Below, one piece after another: positions 53,310 to 61,918 of a DNA stretch of 64,000 nucleotides. This DNA is from an uncultured Bacteroidia bacterium (GTDB lineage Bacteria > Bacteroidota > Bacteroidia > Bacteroidales > UBA932). Numbering within the stretch: position 1 is the first letter of the stretch; every line of letters starts with the position of its first letter. The notes below the pieces were generated by a model. It was not told where the DNA came from and ran no database searches. It saw only the letters and a program-made list of their open reading frames with translations. A program made the position numbers and the translations under genes. The stretch lies in assembly GCA_902790635.1 (NCBI GenBank), contig CADASN010000003.1:151026-215025 (forward strand), read 5' to 3'.

Positions 53310-54512
53310 ATGAGAATCCGTTTCAAGAAATACCTCCTGGCCCTGCTGCTCCCTGCGGTGCTCCTGCTGCCGTCCTGTTCGGACGGCCTGGACCTCGCGC
53401 AGCAGCCGGCCTCGCTGGAGGTTGCCCGGACGGAACTGGACGGGGGAGACGGCAACCTTTTCCTCGCCATCAAGGCGAAGGGGAAGTGGACCCTCTCCGT
53501 CGAGCAGGGGACGGCCTGGCTCAGTCTCTCCACGACAGTTGGCAGCGGCGACCGCAACAACGTCGTCATCTACTACGACGCGAACCCCCGCACCGAACCC
53601 CGCACGGGCATCATCGTTCTGGAGACGGAGTCCCAGACGGTCCGGATCCAGCTGATCCAGTCCGGCGCAGTCAGCTCCGGCGGCGCCCCTGGCTCCTCCT
53701 TCGGCTTCGGCTTCCTCCAGTATGCCCCGCAGCACTGGCTGGAACTGCCCCAGACTTCCGTGGCGGACGGATACGATTTCTTCTATCGCAACTGCTCGCT
53801 CGGCGGCGTGTCCGCGCGCAACTATGCTTTCTACTGGAACTACTCTGACCGCGTCTCGATGTGGGTGGCCTATCCGCTGACCAACGCCTACATGGGTTCT
53901 TCCGGGCGAACGGAAGCATGGGGCTACGACCCGTTCCTGCCGGCTTCGAAGCAGCAGAACGTATCCGGCGGCTACAAGATCGGCAACAATCCCGGCATCA
54001 ACTACGCTCGAGGACACCAGTTGCCTTCCGCCGACCGTACGGCCAGCAAGGAACTGAATGCCACGACCTTCTACGGCACCAACATGACTCCGCAGGACAA
54101 CGACTTCAACAGCGGCATCTGGGCGACGCTCGAAGGAAAGGTCCGTGACTGGGCGGGCAAGTCCGATACCCTCTATGTCGTCACCGGATGTGTCGTGAAG
54201 GACGCTCCCTACTACGTCACGGACCGTTCCGGGGCCCGCATTACGGTGCCGACCGCTTATTTCAAGGCGGTGCTCCGCTACCAGAAGAACTCGACCATCG
54301 GCCACGGCAATTACATGGCGGCTGGCTTCTGGTTCGAGCACAAGAATTACGCGAATACCCGCGACGTGAGAAGCCAGGCCGTGAGCATCAGCGAGTTGGA
54401 GACCCGCCTGGGCTACTCCCTGTTCGTCAATCTCCCGGACAAGGCATCCGCGGATATCGTCCACATAATCAAGACAGAGAATCCCGCCAATGTCAACTGG
54501 TGGTGGCAATGA
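53310..54512 (+). CDS. Secreted DNA/RNA non-specific endonuclease with BACON domain (lipoprotein)
   Basis: A 400-residue lipoprotein: signal sequence ending in LLPSC, a BACON-like domain (about 25-110), then a NUC (endonuclease G/Serratia nuclease) domain with YARGHQLPSADR, a variant of the DRGH catalytic motif that keeps Arg-Gly-His, and the metal-site region TNMTPQDNDFNSGIW. It should cleave DNA and RNA at the cell surface or periplasm. The ATG at 53310 gives a standard signal peptide; an in-frame ATG at 53298 adds four residues. Confidence 0.88.
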   Translation: MRIRFKKYLLALLLPAVLLLPSCSDGLDLAQQPASLEVARTELDGGDGNLFLAIKAKGKWTLSVEQGTAWLSLSTTVGSGDRNNVVIYYDANPRTEPRTGIIVLETESQTVRIQLIQSGAVSSGGAPGSSFGFGFLQYAPQHWLELPQTSVADGYDFFYRNCSLGGVSARNYAFYWNYSDRVSMWVAYPLTNAYMGSSGRTEAWGYDPFLPASKQQNVSGGYKIGNNPGINYARGHQLPSADRTASKELNATTFYGTNMTPQDNDFNSGIWATLEGKVRDWAGKSDTLYVVTGCVVKDAPYYVTDRSGARITVPTAYFKAVLRYQKNSTIGHGNYMAAGFWFEHKNYANTRDVRSQAVSISELETRLGYSLFVNLPDKASADIVHIIKTENPANVNWWWQ

Positions 54513-54519
54513 TATGCTT

Positions 54520-55614
54520 ATGAAAAGGATAACTGCATACTTGATAACCGGCCTGGTCCTCGGGCTCCTGACAGCGACGCCCCTGCCGGCGCAGTCCGCC
54601 CGGAGCTATGTGATCGGCTTCTACAATCTGGAGAACCTCTTCGACACCTACCACGACGAGGGCAAGAACGACTATGAGTATCTTCCCGAAGGAGAAAACA
54701 AGTGGACCGAGGTCAAGTACCGGAAGAAGCTTCACAACATGGCCACGGTCATCCAGGCGATGAAGGAAGACAACAAGGTCTGGCATGCGGTGCTGGGTGT
54801 CAGCGAGATCGAGAACCGCCATGTGCTCGAAGACCTGGTCAACCAGCCTGAACTCCTCGAGGCGAATTTCCAGATCGTCCACTACGACGGGCCCGACCGG
54901 CGCGGCGTGGATGTAGCCCTGCTGTACCGTCCGAGCGTTTTCGAGGTGCTGGGCAGCAAGTCCATCCCATTTACCTTCGACAGCAGCAACATCCGGTTCG
55001 ATATGACCGACGAAGAGAAGGCGGATTTCCGTACGCGCGACATCCTGATGGTACGCGGCCTGCTGGGCGGCGAGATGTTCGCCTTTTTCGTGGCGCACCT
55101 GCCCTCGCGTGTCGGCGGCAAGGGCGGTGACCTGCGCTCGCGGGGTGCCGAGATCATCTACGAGGAGGCCATGAAACTGATGGATGCGTTCCCGGACATC
55201 AAGATCGTGGTGATGGGCGACATGAACGACAACCCCACCGACCTCAGCATGGTCAAGTACCTTCGTGCCAAGGGCAATATCGCCGAGGTCGGGCGCAAGG
55301 ACTTCTTCTCCCCGTTCCTGCCGATGCTCAAGGCCGGATACGGCTCGCTTGCCTACCAGGGAGAGTGGAACATCTACGACATCATCGTGGTCAACCACAA
55401 CCTTGTGGACTGCCCCCGCGGCCGGCTGGGCATCATCCCCATCATCAAGAAAAAATACTACGGCCGCGTATTCCACAAACCGTTCATGACCCAGCAGGAA
55501 GGCGACTACAAGGGCACGCCTTTCCGCACCTCGTCGGGCGGGGCGTTCATCAATGGTTACAGCGACCACTATCCTACCTATATCGTTGTCAGTACTAATC
55601 ACGAAGAGCTATGA
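54520..55614 (+). CDS. Secreted endonuclease/exonuclease/phosphatase-family protein
   Basis: About 364 residues with a signal peptide (ending near PLPAQS) and an EEP (DNase I-like) domain: GFYNLENLFD, the catalytic Glu in GVSEIENR, GDMNDNPTD and the catalytic His in YSDHYPTY. Such enzymes are metal-dependent phosphodiesterases or nucleases. It follows the NUC nuclease with only a few bases between and overlaps the TonB receptor start by four (ATGA). An ATG at 54514 is an alternative start. Confidence 0.87.
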   Translation: MKRITAYLITGLVLGLLTATPLPAQSARSYVIGFYNLENLFDTYHDEGKNDYEYLPEGENKWTEVKYRKKLHNMATVIQAMKEDNKVWHAVLGVSEIENRHVLEDLVNQPELLEANFQIVHYDGPDRRGVDVALLYRPSVFEVLGSKSIPFTFDSSNIRFDMTDEEKADFRTRDILMVRGLLGGEMFAFFVAHLPSRVGGKGGDLRSRGAEIIYEEAMKLMDAFPDIKIVVMGDMNDNPTDLSMVKYLRAKGNIAEVGRKDFFSPFLPMLKAGYGSLAYQGEWNIYDIIVVNHNLVDCPRGRLGIIPIIKKKYYGRVFHKPFMTQQEGDYKGTPFRTSSGGAFINGYSDHYPTYIVVSTNHEEL

Positions 55615-58544
55615 CCAGATCCCTGACAGCGACGCTTGTCGCCCTCTTTTTCTCGCTCGTACTGGCTGCCCAGCCTTCGGGCGGGGTCATGGGTACGGTC
55701 ATCGCCCGGGGCGACCGCACCCCCGTGCCAGACGCCTCCGTGATGCTGACGCGGGGCACCCTGGAGATTGGCAATACCGTCACGGACCGCGAAGGGCGTT
55801 TCTATATCGGCGCTCTCCCGGACGGCAATTATGACCTTCTCATCGAGGCCACGCAGTTCCTGGAGACCCGGATCCACCTGACCGTGCTCGACGGCGCCGT
55901 CCGCAACCTTTTCGAGATCTCCCTGACCCAGTCCCGTCCCGACATCTACGAAGAGATGGCCGAAGAGTACGACATGGAAGGCTCCGGCTACAACGACCGC
56001 CCGACCGTCCTCTTCGACCAGAACGACGTCTTCAACAGCCTGGCGGGATACAATTTCAGTTCCGTGCGCTTCAATGTCCGCGGCTACACCTCCGAGACGC
56101 AGGATGTTTACCTGGCTGGCGTCAAGCTCAACGACGCCATCACCGGCTATTCTCCTTTCTCCCTCTGGAGCGGACTCAATGAAGCCACGCGCAACAAAAC
56201 CTCCGTCACCGGCGCCGAGGTCTCCGACTATGGCCTGGGCGGCTACAACGGCCTGACAAACATCTACGCGGATGCACCGAACGTCCGTACCGGCCTGCGC
56301 GGCAGCGTGTTGACCAACAGTGCGCTGTACCGGCTCCGCCTGATGCTGACATACGGTACCGGCGTGCGTGACAAGGGCTGGTCGTTCGCCTTCTCCGCCT
56401 CCGCGCGCCTGGGTGGCAACGACTGGGTGAACGGCATCTATTACCGCTCTTTCGCCTATTATGCCTCCGTCTCCAAATCGTGGGACCGGGGGACCCGCCT
56501 GAGCTTCACCATCCTGGGTGCGCCGGGCAGCAGGGGCGCCCAAAATGCCTCCACGCAGGAAGTCTATGACCTCACGGGAGACTATATGTACAACTCCAAC
56601 TGGGGCTACCAGGCCGGCCGCGTGCGCAACTCCCGTGTGCGCAACACCCACGAGCCGATCGCCTTCCTGAAATACGACTTCAACACTTCCGACGTTTTCT
56701 CGGGCTCCATGACCGTCCTGTACCGTTTCGGCACGAACGGCTATACGGCCATCGACTGGAACGACGCCCAGGACCCGCGTCCGGACTACTACCGCAACCT
56801 GCCGAGCTACTTCTGGAAGGATGATCCCGACTATGGCCGCACGAGCCTCTACAAATACGCCGCGGCCCGCGAGGCCTGGGAGCATCCTTCGCATTTCCCC
56901 TCGATCACCCAGCTCAACTGGGACCGCCTCTACGATGTCAATCGCGCGAACATCGAGAGCGGCGGCATGGCGCGCTCCAAATACATCCAGGAGGAGCGCC
57001 ACACCGACCAGCGGGAACTGAACTTCGCGGCCCGGTTCAAGTGGCGCGTGGATGAACAGACCACGTTCACCGGCGGTTTCTCCGCCAAGGCGAACCGCAC
57101 CGAATTCTACAAGAAAGTCGTTGACCTGCTCGGCGGCGATTACTACCTCGACGTGGACTCTTTCGCGGAGCGCGAATACGGCTCCGTGGAGGCCAAGATC
57201 CAGAACGACCTCGACTACTGGCTCACCCAGGGCAGTGCCCGGAGCCTGAAGGTCGGCGACAAGTTCGGGTATGACTATTATGCGCAGATCCGTCGTGGAG
57301 AAGCCTGGCTCAACGGCCGCTTCGCGCTGGGCAGCTTCAGCATGAACCTCGGCGGGACGGCCGGCTACACCGCCTTCTGGCGGGAAGGCCTGACGCGCAA
57401 GGGCTTGTTCCCGGGCCTTCGCCCGGACGGCAGCGACTTCATCGTGGACGGGGTCAACCTCAGCCGTGACGCCAGCGGCAAGCTGCTGCCTTCCTCCTTC
57501 GGCAAATCCGAGGCGCAGAAGTTCCTGACCTGGTCCGGCAAATTGTCCATCAACTGGGTGATCGGCGGCAAGGCCCGCTTCTACGCCAATGCTGCCGTTT
57601 TCAACGATGCGCCCAATTTCTCCGTGGCTTATCTCTCCCCGCGTACCCGCGACTCCGTCGTGGAAGGGCTCAAGCCCGTGCGGACCTATACGGCTGATGC
57701 GAATTTCCAGTTCTCCGGCAACGGCTACAACGTCCGCCTGACCGGATACTACACGAAGATTTTCGACCAGACGGATGTCATGAGCGCTTTCGACGACCTG
57801 CAGAACGCTTTCTCCAATTTCGCGCTGAGCGGCATCGACCAGCAGCACTATGGCGTCGAGCTGGGCTTCAAGCTGCCTTTCTTCGTGCCGAACCTCTACC
57901 TGCAGGGCGCGCTCAGCGCGGGACGCTATGAGTACACTTCCAACCCCACGATGGTGCAGACGGTGGACAACAGCGCCGCGCCGGTCGAATACGGCGGCAA
58001 CACCACGGTGCTCATCCCGTACTGGAAGAGCCACCCGGTCTTCAAGCGCGACATCAATGGCGACATCACCTCCGAGATCGACCATTTCCAGAAGCACTAC
58101 GTGCCCGATTCGCCGCAGCTGGCCAGCAGCGTCGGCCTCTCCTGGAACCACAACTACTGGTTCATCGAAGGGGACTTCGAATATTTCGCCGAGACCTATC
58201 TCAGCATGAACCCGCTGTACCGCACCGACTATGCGACGGCGGGTCCGGACGGGACCGTGACCCCGACGGAAGTCGAATACATGGCTTCCCAGGAGCGCTT
58301 CGCCCCTTACTACCTGGTCAATTTCAGCATCGGCAAGAGCTGGTACATCGACCGCAAGTACCAGATCGGCTTCTCGCTGAATGCCAAGAACCTTCTCAAC
58401 CGCAAGGACGTCCGTACCGGCGGCTACGAGCAGACCCGCATCGTGGACAATACCACCAGCGGCGAACGCTACTACCGCTTCGACTCCAAGTATTTCTACA
58501 TGAGCGGATTCAATTATATGTTGAACATCTATTTCAGATTCTAG
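55611..58544 (+). CDS. TonB-dependent outer-membrane receptor
   Basis: A 977-residue receptor: signal peptide, a carboxypeptidase-regulatory-like domain (about 24-112), a plug domain (FNVRGYTSETQDVYLAGVKLND region) and a 22-strand barrel rich in alternating aromatic residues, ending in Phe (MLNIYFRF). There is no SusD partner. It is coupled to the nuclease-like gene before it and followed 4 bases later by a DUF5689 lipoprotein, so it probably imports the product of surface nucleic-acid breakdown; the ligand is inferred. Confidence 0.9.
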   Translation: MTRSLTATLVALFFSLVLAAQPSGGVMGTVIARGDRTPVPDASVMLTRGTLEIGNTVTDREGRFYIGALPDGNYDLLIEATQFLETRIHLTVLDGAVRNLFEISLTQSRPDIYEEMAEEYDMEGSGYNDRPTVLFDQNDVFNSLAGYNFSSVRFNVRGYTSETQDVYLAGVKLNDAITGYSPFSLWSGLNEATRNKTSVTGAEVSDYGLGGYNGLTNIYADAPNVRTGLRGSVLTNSALYRLRLMLTYGTGVRDKGWSFAFSASARLGGNDWVNGIYYRSFAYYASVSKSWDRGTRLSFTILGAPGSRGAQNASTQEVYDLTGDYMYNSNWGYQAGRVRNSRVRNTHEPIAFLKYDFNTSDVFSGSMTVLYRFGTNGYTAIDWNDAQDPRPDYYRNLPSYFWKDDPDYGRTSLYKYAAAREAWEHPSHFPSITQLNWDRLYDVNRANIESGGMARSKYIQEERHTDQRELNFAARFKWRVDEQTTFTGGFSAKANRTEFYKKVVDLLGGDYYLDVDSFAEREYGSVEAKIQNDLDYWLTQGSARSLKVGDKFGYDYYAQIRRGEAWLNGRFALGSFSMNLGGTAGYTAFWREGLTRKGLFPGLRPDGSDFIVDGVNLSRDASGKLLPSSFGKSEAQKFLTWSGKLSINWVIGGKARFYANAAVFNDAPNFSVAYLSPRTRDSVVEGLKPVRTYTADANFQFSGNGYNVRLTGYYTKIFDQTDVMSAFDDLQNAFSNFALSGIDQQHYGVELGFKLPFFVPNLYLQGALSAGRYEYTSNPTMVQTVDNSAAPVEYGGNTTVLIPYWKSHPVFKRDINGDITSEIDHFQKHYVPDSPQLASSVGLSWNHNYWFIEGDFEYFAETYLSMNPLYRTDYATAGPDGTVTPTEVEYMASQERFAPYYLVNFSIGKSWYIDRKYQIGFSLNAKNLLNRKDVRTGGYEQTRIVDNTTSGERYYRFDSKYFYMSGFNYMLNIYFRF

Positions 58545-58548
58545 GCCT

Positions 58549-59625
58549 ATGAAAAAGATCCTTTCGCTCTGCATGCTGCTGACCCTGGCCTTCTCCTGCC
58601 GCGAGTGGGAGCCCGTCCTAACCCTCACGTACCCCGAGCCCGGGGAGCGTGAGCCGGTGATGATGGAAGTCAATACGACCATCGCGGCGCTCAAGCAGCT
58701 CTATCTCGACAACGGCGGCAAGGCTGTCGAGATCTTCTCGCACGTGGTCATCGGCGGGCAGGTCATCTCCAGCGACCGCAGCGGCAACATCTACCGCGAC
58801 CTCTATATCCAGGACGAGACCGGTGCCATCTGCGTCAAGGTCGGCAAGTCCGCCCTCTACAGCGACTACAAGCTCGGGCAGTGGGTCTATATCGACTGCT
58901 GCGGCCTCAAGATCGGCAGCTACAACGGGATGCCCCAGCTCGGGGTGGAGGACGAGTCCGATTCCGGCTATGACACGGCCTACATCGACGCCCAGTACCT
59001 GATCGACACCCACATCTACCGGGGGCGTGTCGCTCCGCTTCCCGATCCGCGCGAACTGACGGCTGCCGAGATCACGACAGCCCTGGCCGAAGGCGGCTTC
59101 AAGAACAATGTATGGGGAAGCCTGGTGACGCTCAAGGGTGTCAGGTATGGTGCCAAGACAGACTATGACACGGACAGCTACAAGCGCATCTTCGCCATCC
59201 TGTACCCTGACGACAGCAGCGAGAACCGCGTCTTCCTCAGCGACAAGACCTACGGCGTGACCACCTGGGCCATGTCCAAGGCCAAACTTCTGGAGAACAT
59301 CGCTGCGGGCAAGTTCGCGGGAGTCACGACTTCGGGCGGCGCCCCGCTGGAAGGCGAACTGCTGCAGGCCCTGATCGACAATGCCGCGCCCGTGACGATG
59401 AGCCAGTACTTCTCGCTTGGGACCGTGCCCGTGCAGATCCGCACCAGCGGCTATGCCAAGTTCGCCGATGCGGAGATCGATCCCGAGGTGATCGGCGACC
59501 CCGCGTCCAAGACGGCGGACGGCCGTGCGATCGACGTGACGGGTCTGATGACCCTGTACAACGGGGCGGCCCAATTCACTTTGATAGACCTGGACGGCAT
59601 CAGCCTGAGTGCCGGAAACAATTGA
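58549..59625 (+). CDS. DUF5689 lipoprotein (OB-fold-like)
   Basis: A 358-residue lipoprotein with lipobox LAFSC (Cys17) and a DUF5689-type OB-fold region (about 40-200; VVIGGQVISSDRSGN and YIQDETGAICVKVG). DUF5689 proteins are commonly next to TonB receptors in Bacteroidota and their job is unknown. As a surface lipoprotein beside the receptor it may take the SusD-like role of presenting the ligand. Confidence 0.8.
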   Translation: MKKILSLCMLLTLAFSCREWEPVLTLTYPEPGEREPVMMEVNTTIAALKQLYLDNGGKAVEIFSHVVIGGQVISSDRSGNIYRDLYIQDETGAICVKVGKSALYSDYKLGQWVYIDCCGLKIGSYNGMPQLGVEDESDSGYDTAYIDAQYLIDTHIYRGRVAPLPDPRELTAAEITTALAEGGFKNNVWGSLVTLKGVRYGAKTDYDTDSYKRIFAILYPDDSSENRVFLSDKTYGVTTWAMSKAKLLENIAAGKFAGVTTSGGAPLEGELLQALIDNAAPVTMSQYFSLGTVPVQIRTSGYAKFADAEIDPEVIGDPASKTADGRAIDVTGLMTLYNGAAQFTLIDLDGISLSAGNN

Positions 59626-59636
59626 TACTTATTTGC

Positions 59637-59644
59637 TATATTTG
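59637..59644 (+). promoter_or_regulatory. Probable -7 promoter element for the OmpA/DUF3575 gene
   Basis: TATATTTG matches TAnnTTTG, 11 bases before the ATG at 59656, within ATTTGCTATATTTGC, identical to the recA upstream string. The nearest TTG is 12 bases upstream, so the -33 is uncertain. It separates the receptor cluster from the fimbria-like genes. Confidence 0.5.
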
Positions 59645-59655
59645 CAATAACGCTT

Positions 59656-60873
59656 ATGAAAAAGATCCGATTCTATCTGCTGACCACGATGGCACTGACC
59701 CTTTCAGCCCTGGCTTCCGGCCAGGTCCTGAGGGACTCGGTCGTCGTATATTTCGCGCAGGGCAAATCCGCTTTCGACCCGTTCTATGAAGGCAACGCCC
59801 GCCGTTTGATGGAATTCACCAACAAGGCCAAGTCCCTGCAGCGCTCGGCGGACCTGGTGCTCGACCGCGTGGTCGTCGTAGCGCGGGCTTCACCGGAAGG
59901 TTCGTTGGAAGTCAACGAACGGCTGGCCTATAACCGTGCCCAGAACATCGCAGCCTACCTCCACCAGAACATCCGTTTCGACGAGAATGCGTTCGAGGTG
60001 TCCTTCAAGGACATGGACTGGGCCCTGTTCGAGCGTCTGGTCCGCGAGGACCCGTATGTGCCGAAACGGCGCGAACTGCTGCCGTTGATCGAGGACCGGG
60101 ACTTGACCCGGATCAAGGTCGTGCGTTTCCAGCATACCTGGGACTACCTGTTGGAGAACATCTTCCCGGAGATGCGCACCACCGTGGTCTATTTCGAATA
60201 CAAGGGCGCTCCTGCCGAGCCGGAGCCGGTCGTCGTGACGCCGCCCGAGCCGGAGAAGGAGCCCGAGACCGAGGTCAGGCCGCCCGTGGTGTTGCCGCCT
60301 CCGATGCCCGATGACGAAGAGGATTTCTTCATTCCCGAGATTGTCGAAAGGCGTCCCTGGAGCATGTACATCAAGACCAATTTCCTGCCCTGGGCGCTTC
60401 TGGACGCCAACCTCGCCCTGGAGTTCGAGATGGGCCGCCATGCTTCCCTGAGCATTCCGTTCTACTATTCGGCTGCGGATTGGTTCCGTCCGCGCAACAA
60501 ATTCCGTGTGATCGGCACGCAGCCTGAGCTCCGCCTCTGGTTCCGTGACAACTTCAGCGGTCCCTTCTTTGCCCTGCATGGCACGGCCGGCTACTACAAC
60601 ATCGCTTTGGAGACCAAGGAGTTCCGCATCCAGGACCGCGACGGCCGCACGCCGGCTTACGGCGGCGGCATCAACTTCGGCTGGAAGTTCCGGCTCGATC
60701 CCAAGGGGGCCGACCGCTGGGGACTTGAACTCAGTGTCGGTGCAGGCTACCTGCGTCTGGACTATGACCTCTTCTACAATGTGGAGAACGGTCGTTACTC
60801 GACCTCCAAGGTCCAGGACTATTTCGGTCCGGACCACGCTGCTTTGACCTTGACCTACAGGATTGGACGATGA
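59656..60873 (+). CDS. OmpA-like/DUF3575 outer-membrane protein of a fimbria-like cluster
   Basis: The 405 residues have a signal peptide, an N-terminal OmpA-like part (about 28-180, with YFAQGKSAFDPFY and ASPEGSLEVNERLAYNRAQ), a Pro/Glu-rich linker (about 190-230) and a C-terminal DUF3575-type beta-barrel (about 235-405). Proteins of this kind precede FimB/Mfa2-like and fimbrillin-like genes in Bacteroidales and are thought to anchor the structure. It overlaps the next lipoprotein gene by four bases. Confidence 0.8.
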   Translation: MKKIRFYLLTTMALTLSALASGQVLRDSVVVYFAQGKSAFDPFYEGNARRLMEFTNKAKSLQRSADLVLDRVVVVARASPEGSLEVNERLAYNRAQNIAAYLHQNIRFDENAFEVSFKDMDWALFERLVREDPYVPKRRELLPLIEDRDLTRIKVVRFQHTWDYLLENIFPEMRTTVVYFEYKGAPAEPEPVVVTPPEPEKEPETEVRPPVVLPPPMPDDEEDFFIPEIVERRPWSMYIKTNFLPWALLDANLALEFEMGRHASLSIPFYYSAADWFRPRNKFRVIGTQPELRLWFRDNFSGPFFALHGTAGYYNIALETKEFRIQDRDGRTPAYGGGINFGWKFRLDPKGADRWGLELSVGAGYLRLDYDLFYNVENGRYSTSKVQDYFGPDHAALTLTYRIGR

Positions 60874-61862
60874 CCTGGCGGATTCAATATGCAGGCTTGT
60901 GCGGTGGCATCCTGGCGATGCTGCTGCTGGGCGCCTGCAGTCCCCACGAATTCCCGACGAGCGAAGGGGGAGACCCCGGTAAGGATTTCTCCGTCCGTTT
61001 GCAGTTCGTGGACGATTTGCCCGTGCTTCGTACGATTTCCGCTGATACGAAAGCAACGGCCCAGGCAGGCGCATATCGCTATTCCGTGGAGCTGCTGCGC
61101 TATGTGGACGACGTCGCCTACAAACTCACCCCCGACTACGTCTACAGCTTCACGCGCAGCGAGCGCATCTCCGTGCTGGATACGACGGTTTACCTGCCCA
61201 TCGACCCGGCCCGCTACCGGGTGGTGGCCTGGGTCGACCGGCTGGATGCCGACGCGGAAGCGGGCTACGACGTGTCCGATTTCGAGTTTATCTCGGTGGC
61301 TGAAGGCTACGACCTCCGGAAGGGGACGCGGGATGCTTTCACCGGTACGCGGGTGCTCGACCTGGAGGGCTACAACACGGCGGGTGAAGTGGTGCAGGAG
61401 ACGCTCAAACTGACGCGTCCTGTCGCGCGGATCCGTTTCTACGCGCCGGAGGCGCTGACCTTCCTGGGGCGCGTCGGGGTGGATGCCGCGTCCATGAAGG
61501 TGAGCCTGCGCTACACTACGCCCATCGCCGAAGGCTATAACGTCCTGCGGGACGTGACCATGAGCACCCTCAAGGATGTCTCCCTCACTGCCGTTCCCGA
61601 GATGAACACCGACGGCGAACTCGAATTCATCACGGACCATCTCTTCACCCCTGCGGAAGGGACCACGGTCAATGTTGACTTCCGCATTACGGGCCCCAAG
61701 GACCAGGTCCTCTGTTCCTATGTAGGCGCAGTGCCGGTACAGCGTGGCAAGGAGACCCGGATCACCTTCACCGGCTCCGGCGGAGGTGGTGGCGGGACCT
61801 CCGGCGGCATCGGCATCAACCCCGGTTTCGACAGCGAGATCGAGGTGCCGATTTCCTTCTGA
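60870..61862 (+). CDS. DUF6562-like lipoprotein, probable fimbrial subunit or anchor
   Basis: A 330-residue lipoprotein with lipobox LLGAC near residue 22. Its beta-rich body includes LKLTRPVARIRFYAPEAL, the pattern (hydroxy/basic-R-P-x-A-R) of Mfa/FimB/DUF6562 fimbrillin-like domains, and it ends with a Gly-rich segment and VPISF. It probably belongs to the cell-surface appendage formed with its neighbours. Evidence is family resemblance and context. Confidence 0.7.
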   Translation: MTWRIQYAGLCGGILAMLLLGACSPHEFPTSEGGDPGKDFSVRLQFVDDLPVLRTISADTKATAQAGAYRYSVELLRYVDDVAYKLTPDYVYSFTRSERISVLDTTVYLPIDPARYRVVAWVDRLDADAEAGYDVSDFEFISVAEGYDLRKGTRDAFTGTRVLDLEGYNTAGEVVQETLKLTRPVARIRFYAPEALTFLGRVGVDAASMKVSLRYTTPIAEGYNVLRDVTMSTLKDVSLTAVPEMNTDGELEFITDHLFTPAEGTTVNVDFRITGPKDQVLCSYVGAVPVQRGKETRITFTGSGGGGGGTSGGIGINPGFDSEIEVPISF

Positions 61863-61868
61863 CCCTCC

Positions 61869-61895
61869 TGTCATTCTGAACGAAGTGAAGAATCT
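61869..61895. repeat. Intergenic repeat-like sequence (TGTCATTCTGAACGAAG type)
   Basis: The 27-base string beginning TGTCATTCTGAACGAAGTGA and ending GAATCT is a form of a short element I have often seen scattered between genes in Bacteroidota and other bacteria. It is the only copy I noticed in this window. Confidence 0.5.
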
Positions 61896-61918
61896 ATTAA
61901 CATATTAATCAAATATTT

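Noticed and set aside
55599-58694. A 1031-codon open frame on the minus strand opposite the TonB receptor
   Set aside because: It is a shadow of strong GC bias in the receptor's third codon positions. The translation is low-complexity (rich in Val, Arg, Gly), with no recognisable domains, while the + strand protein has all receptor features.
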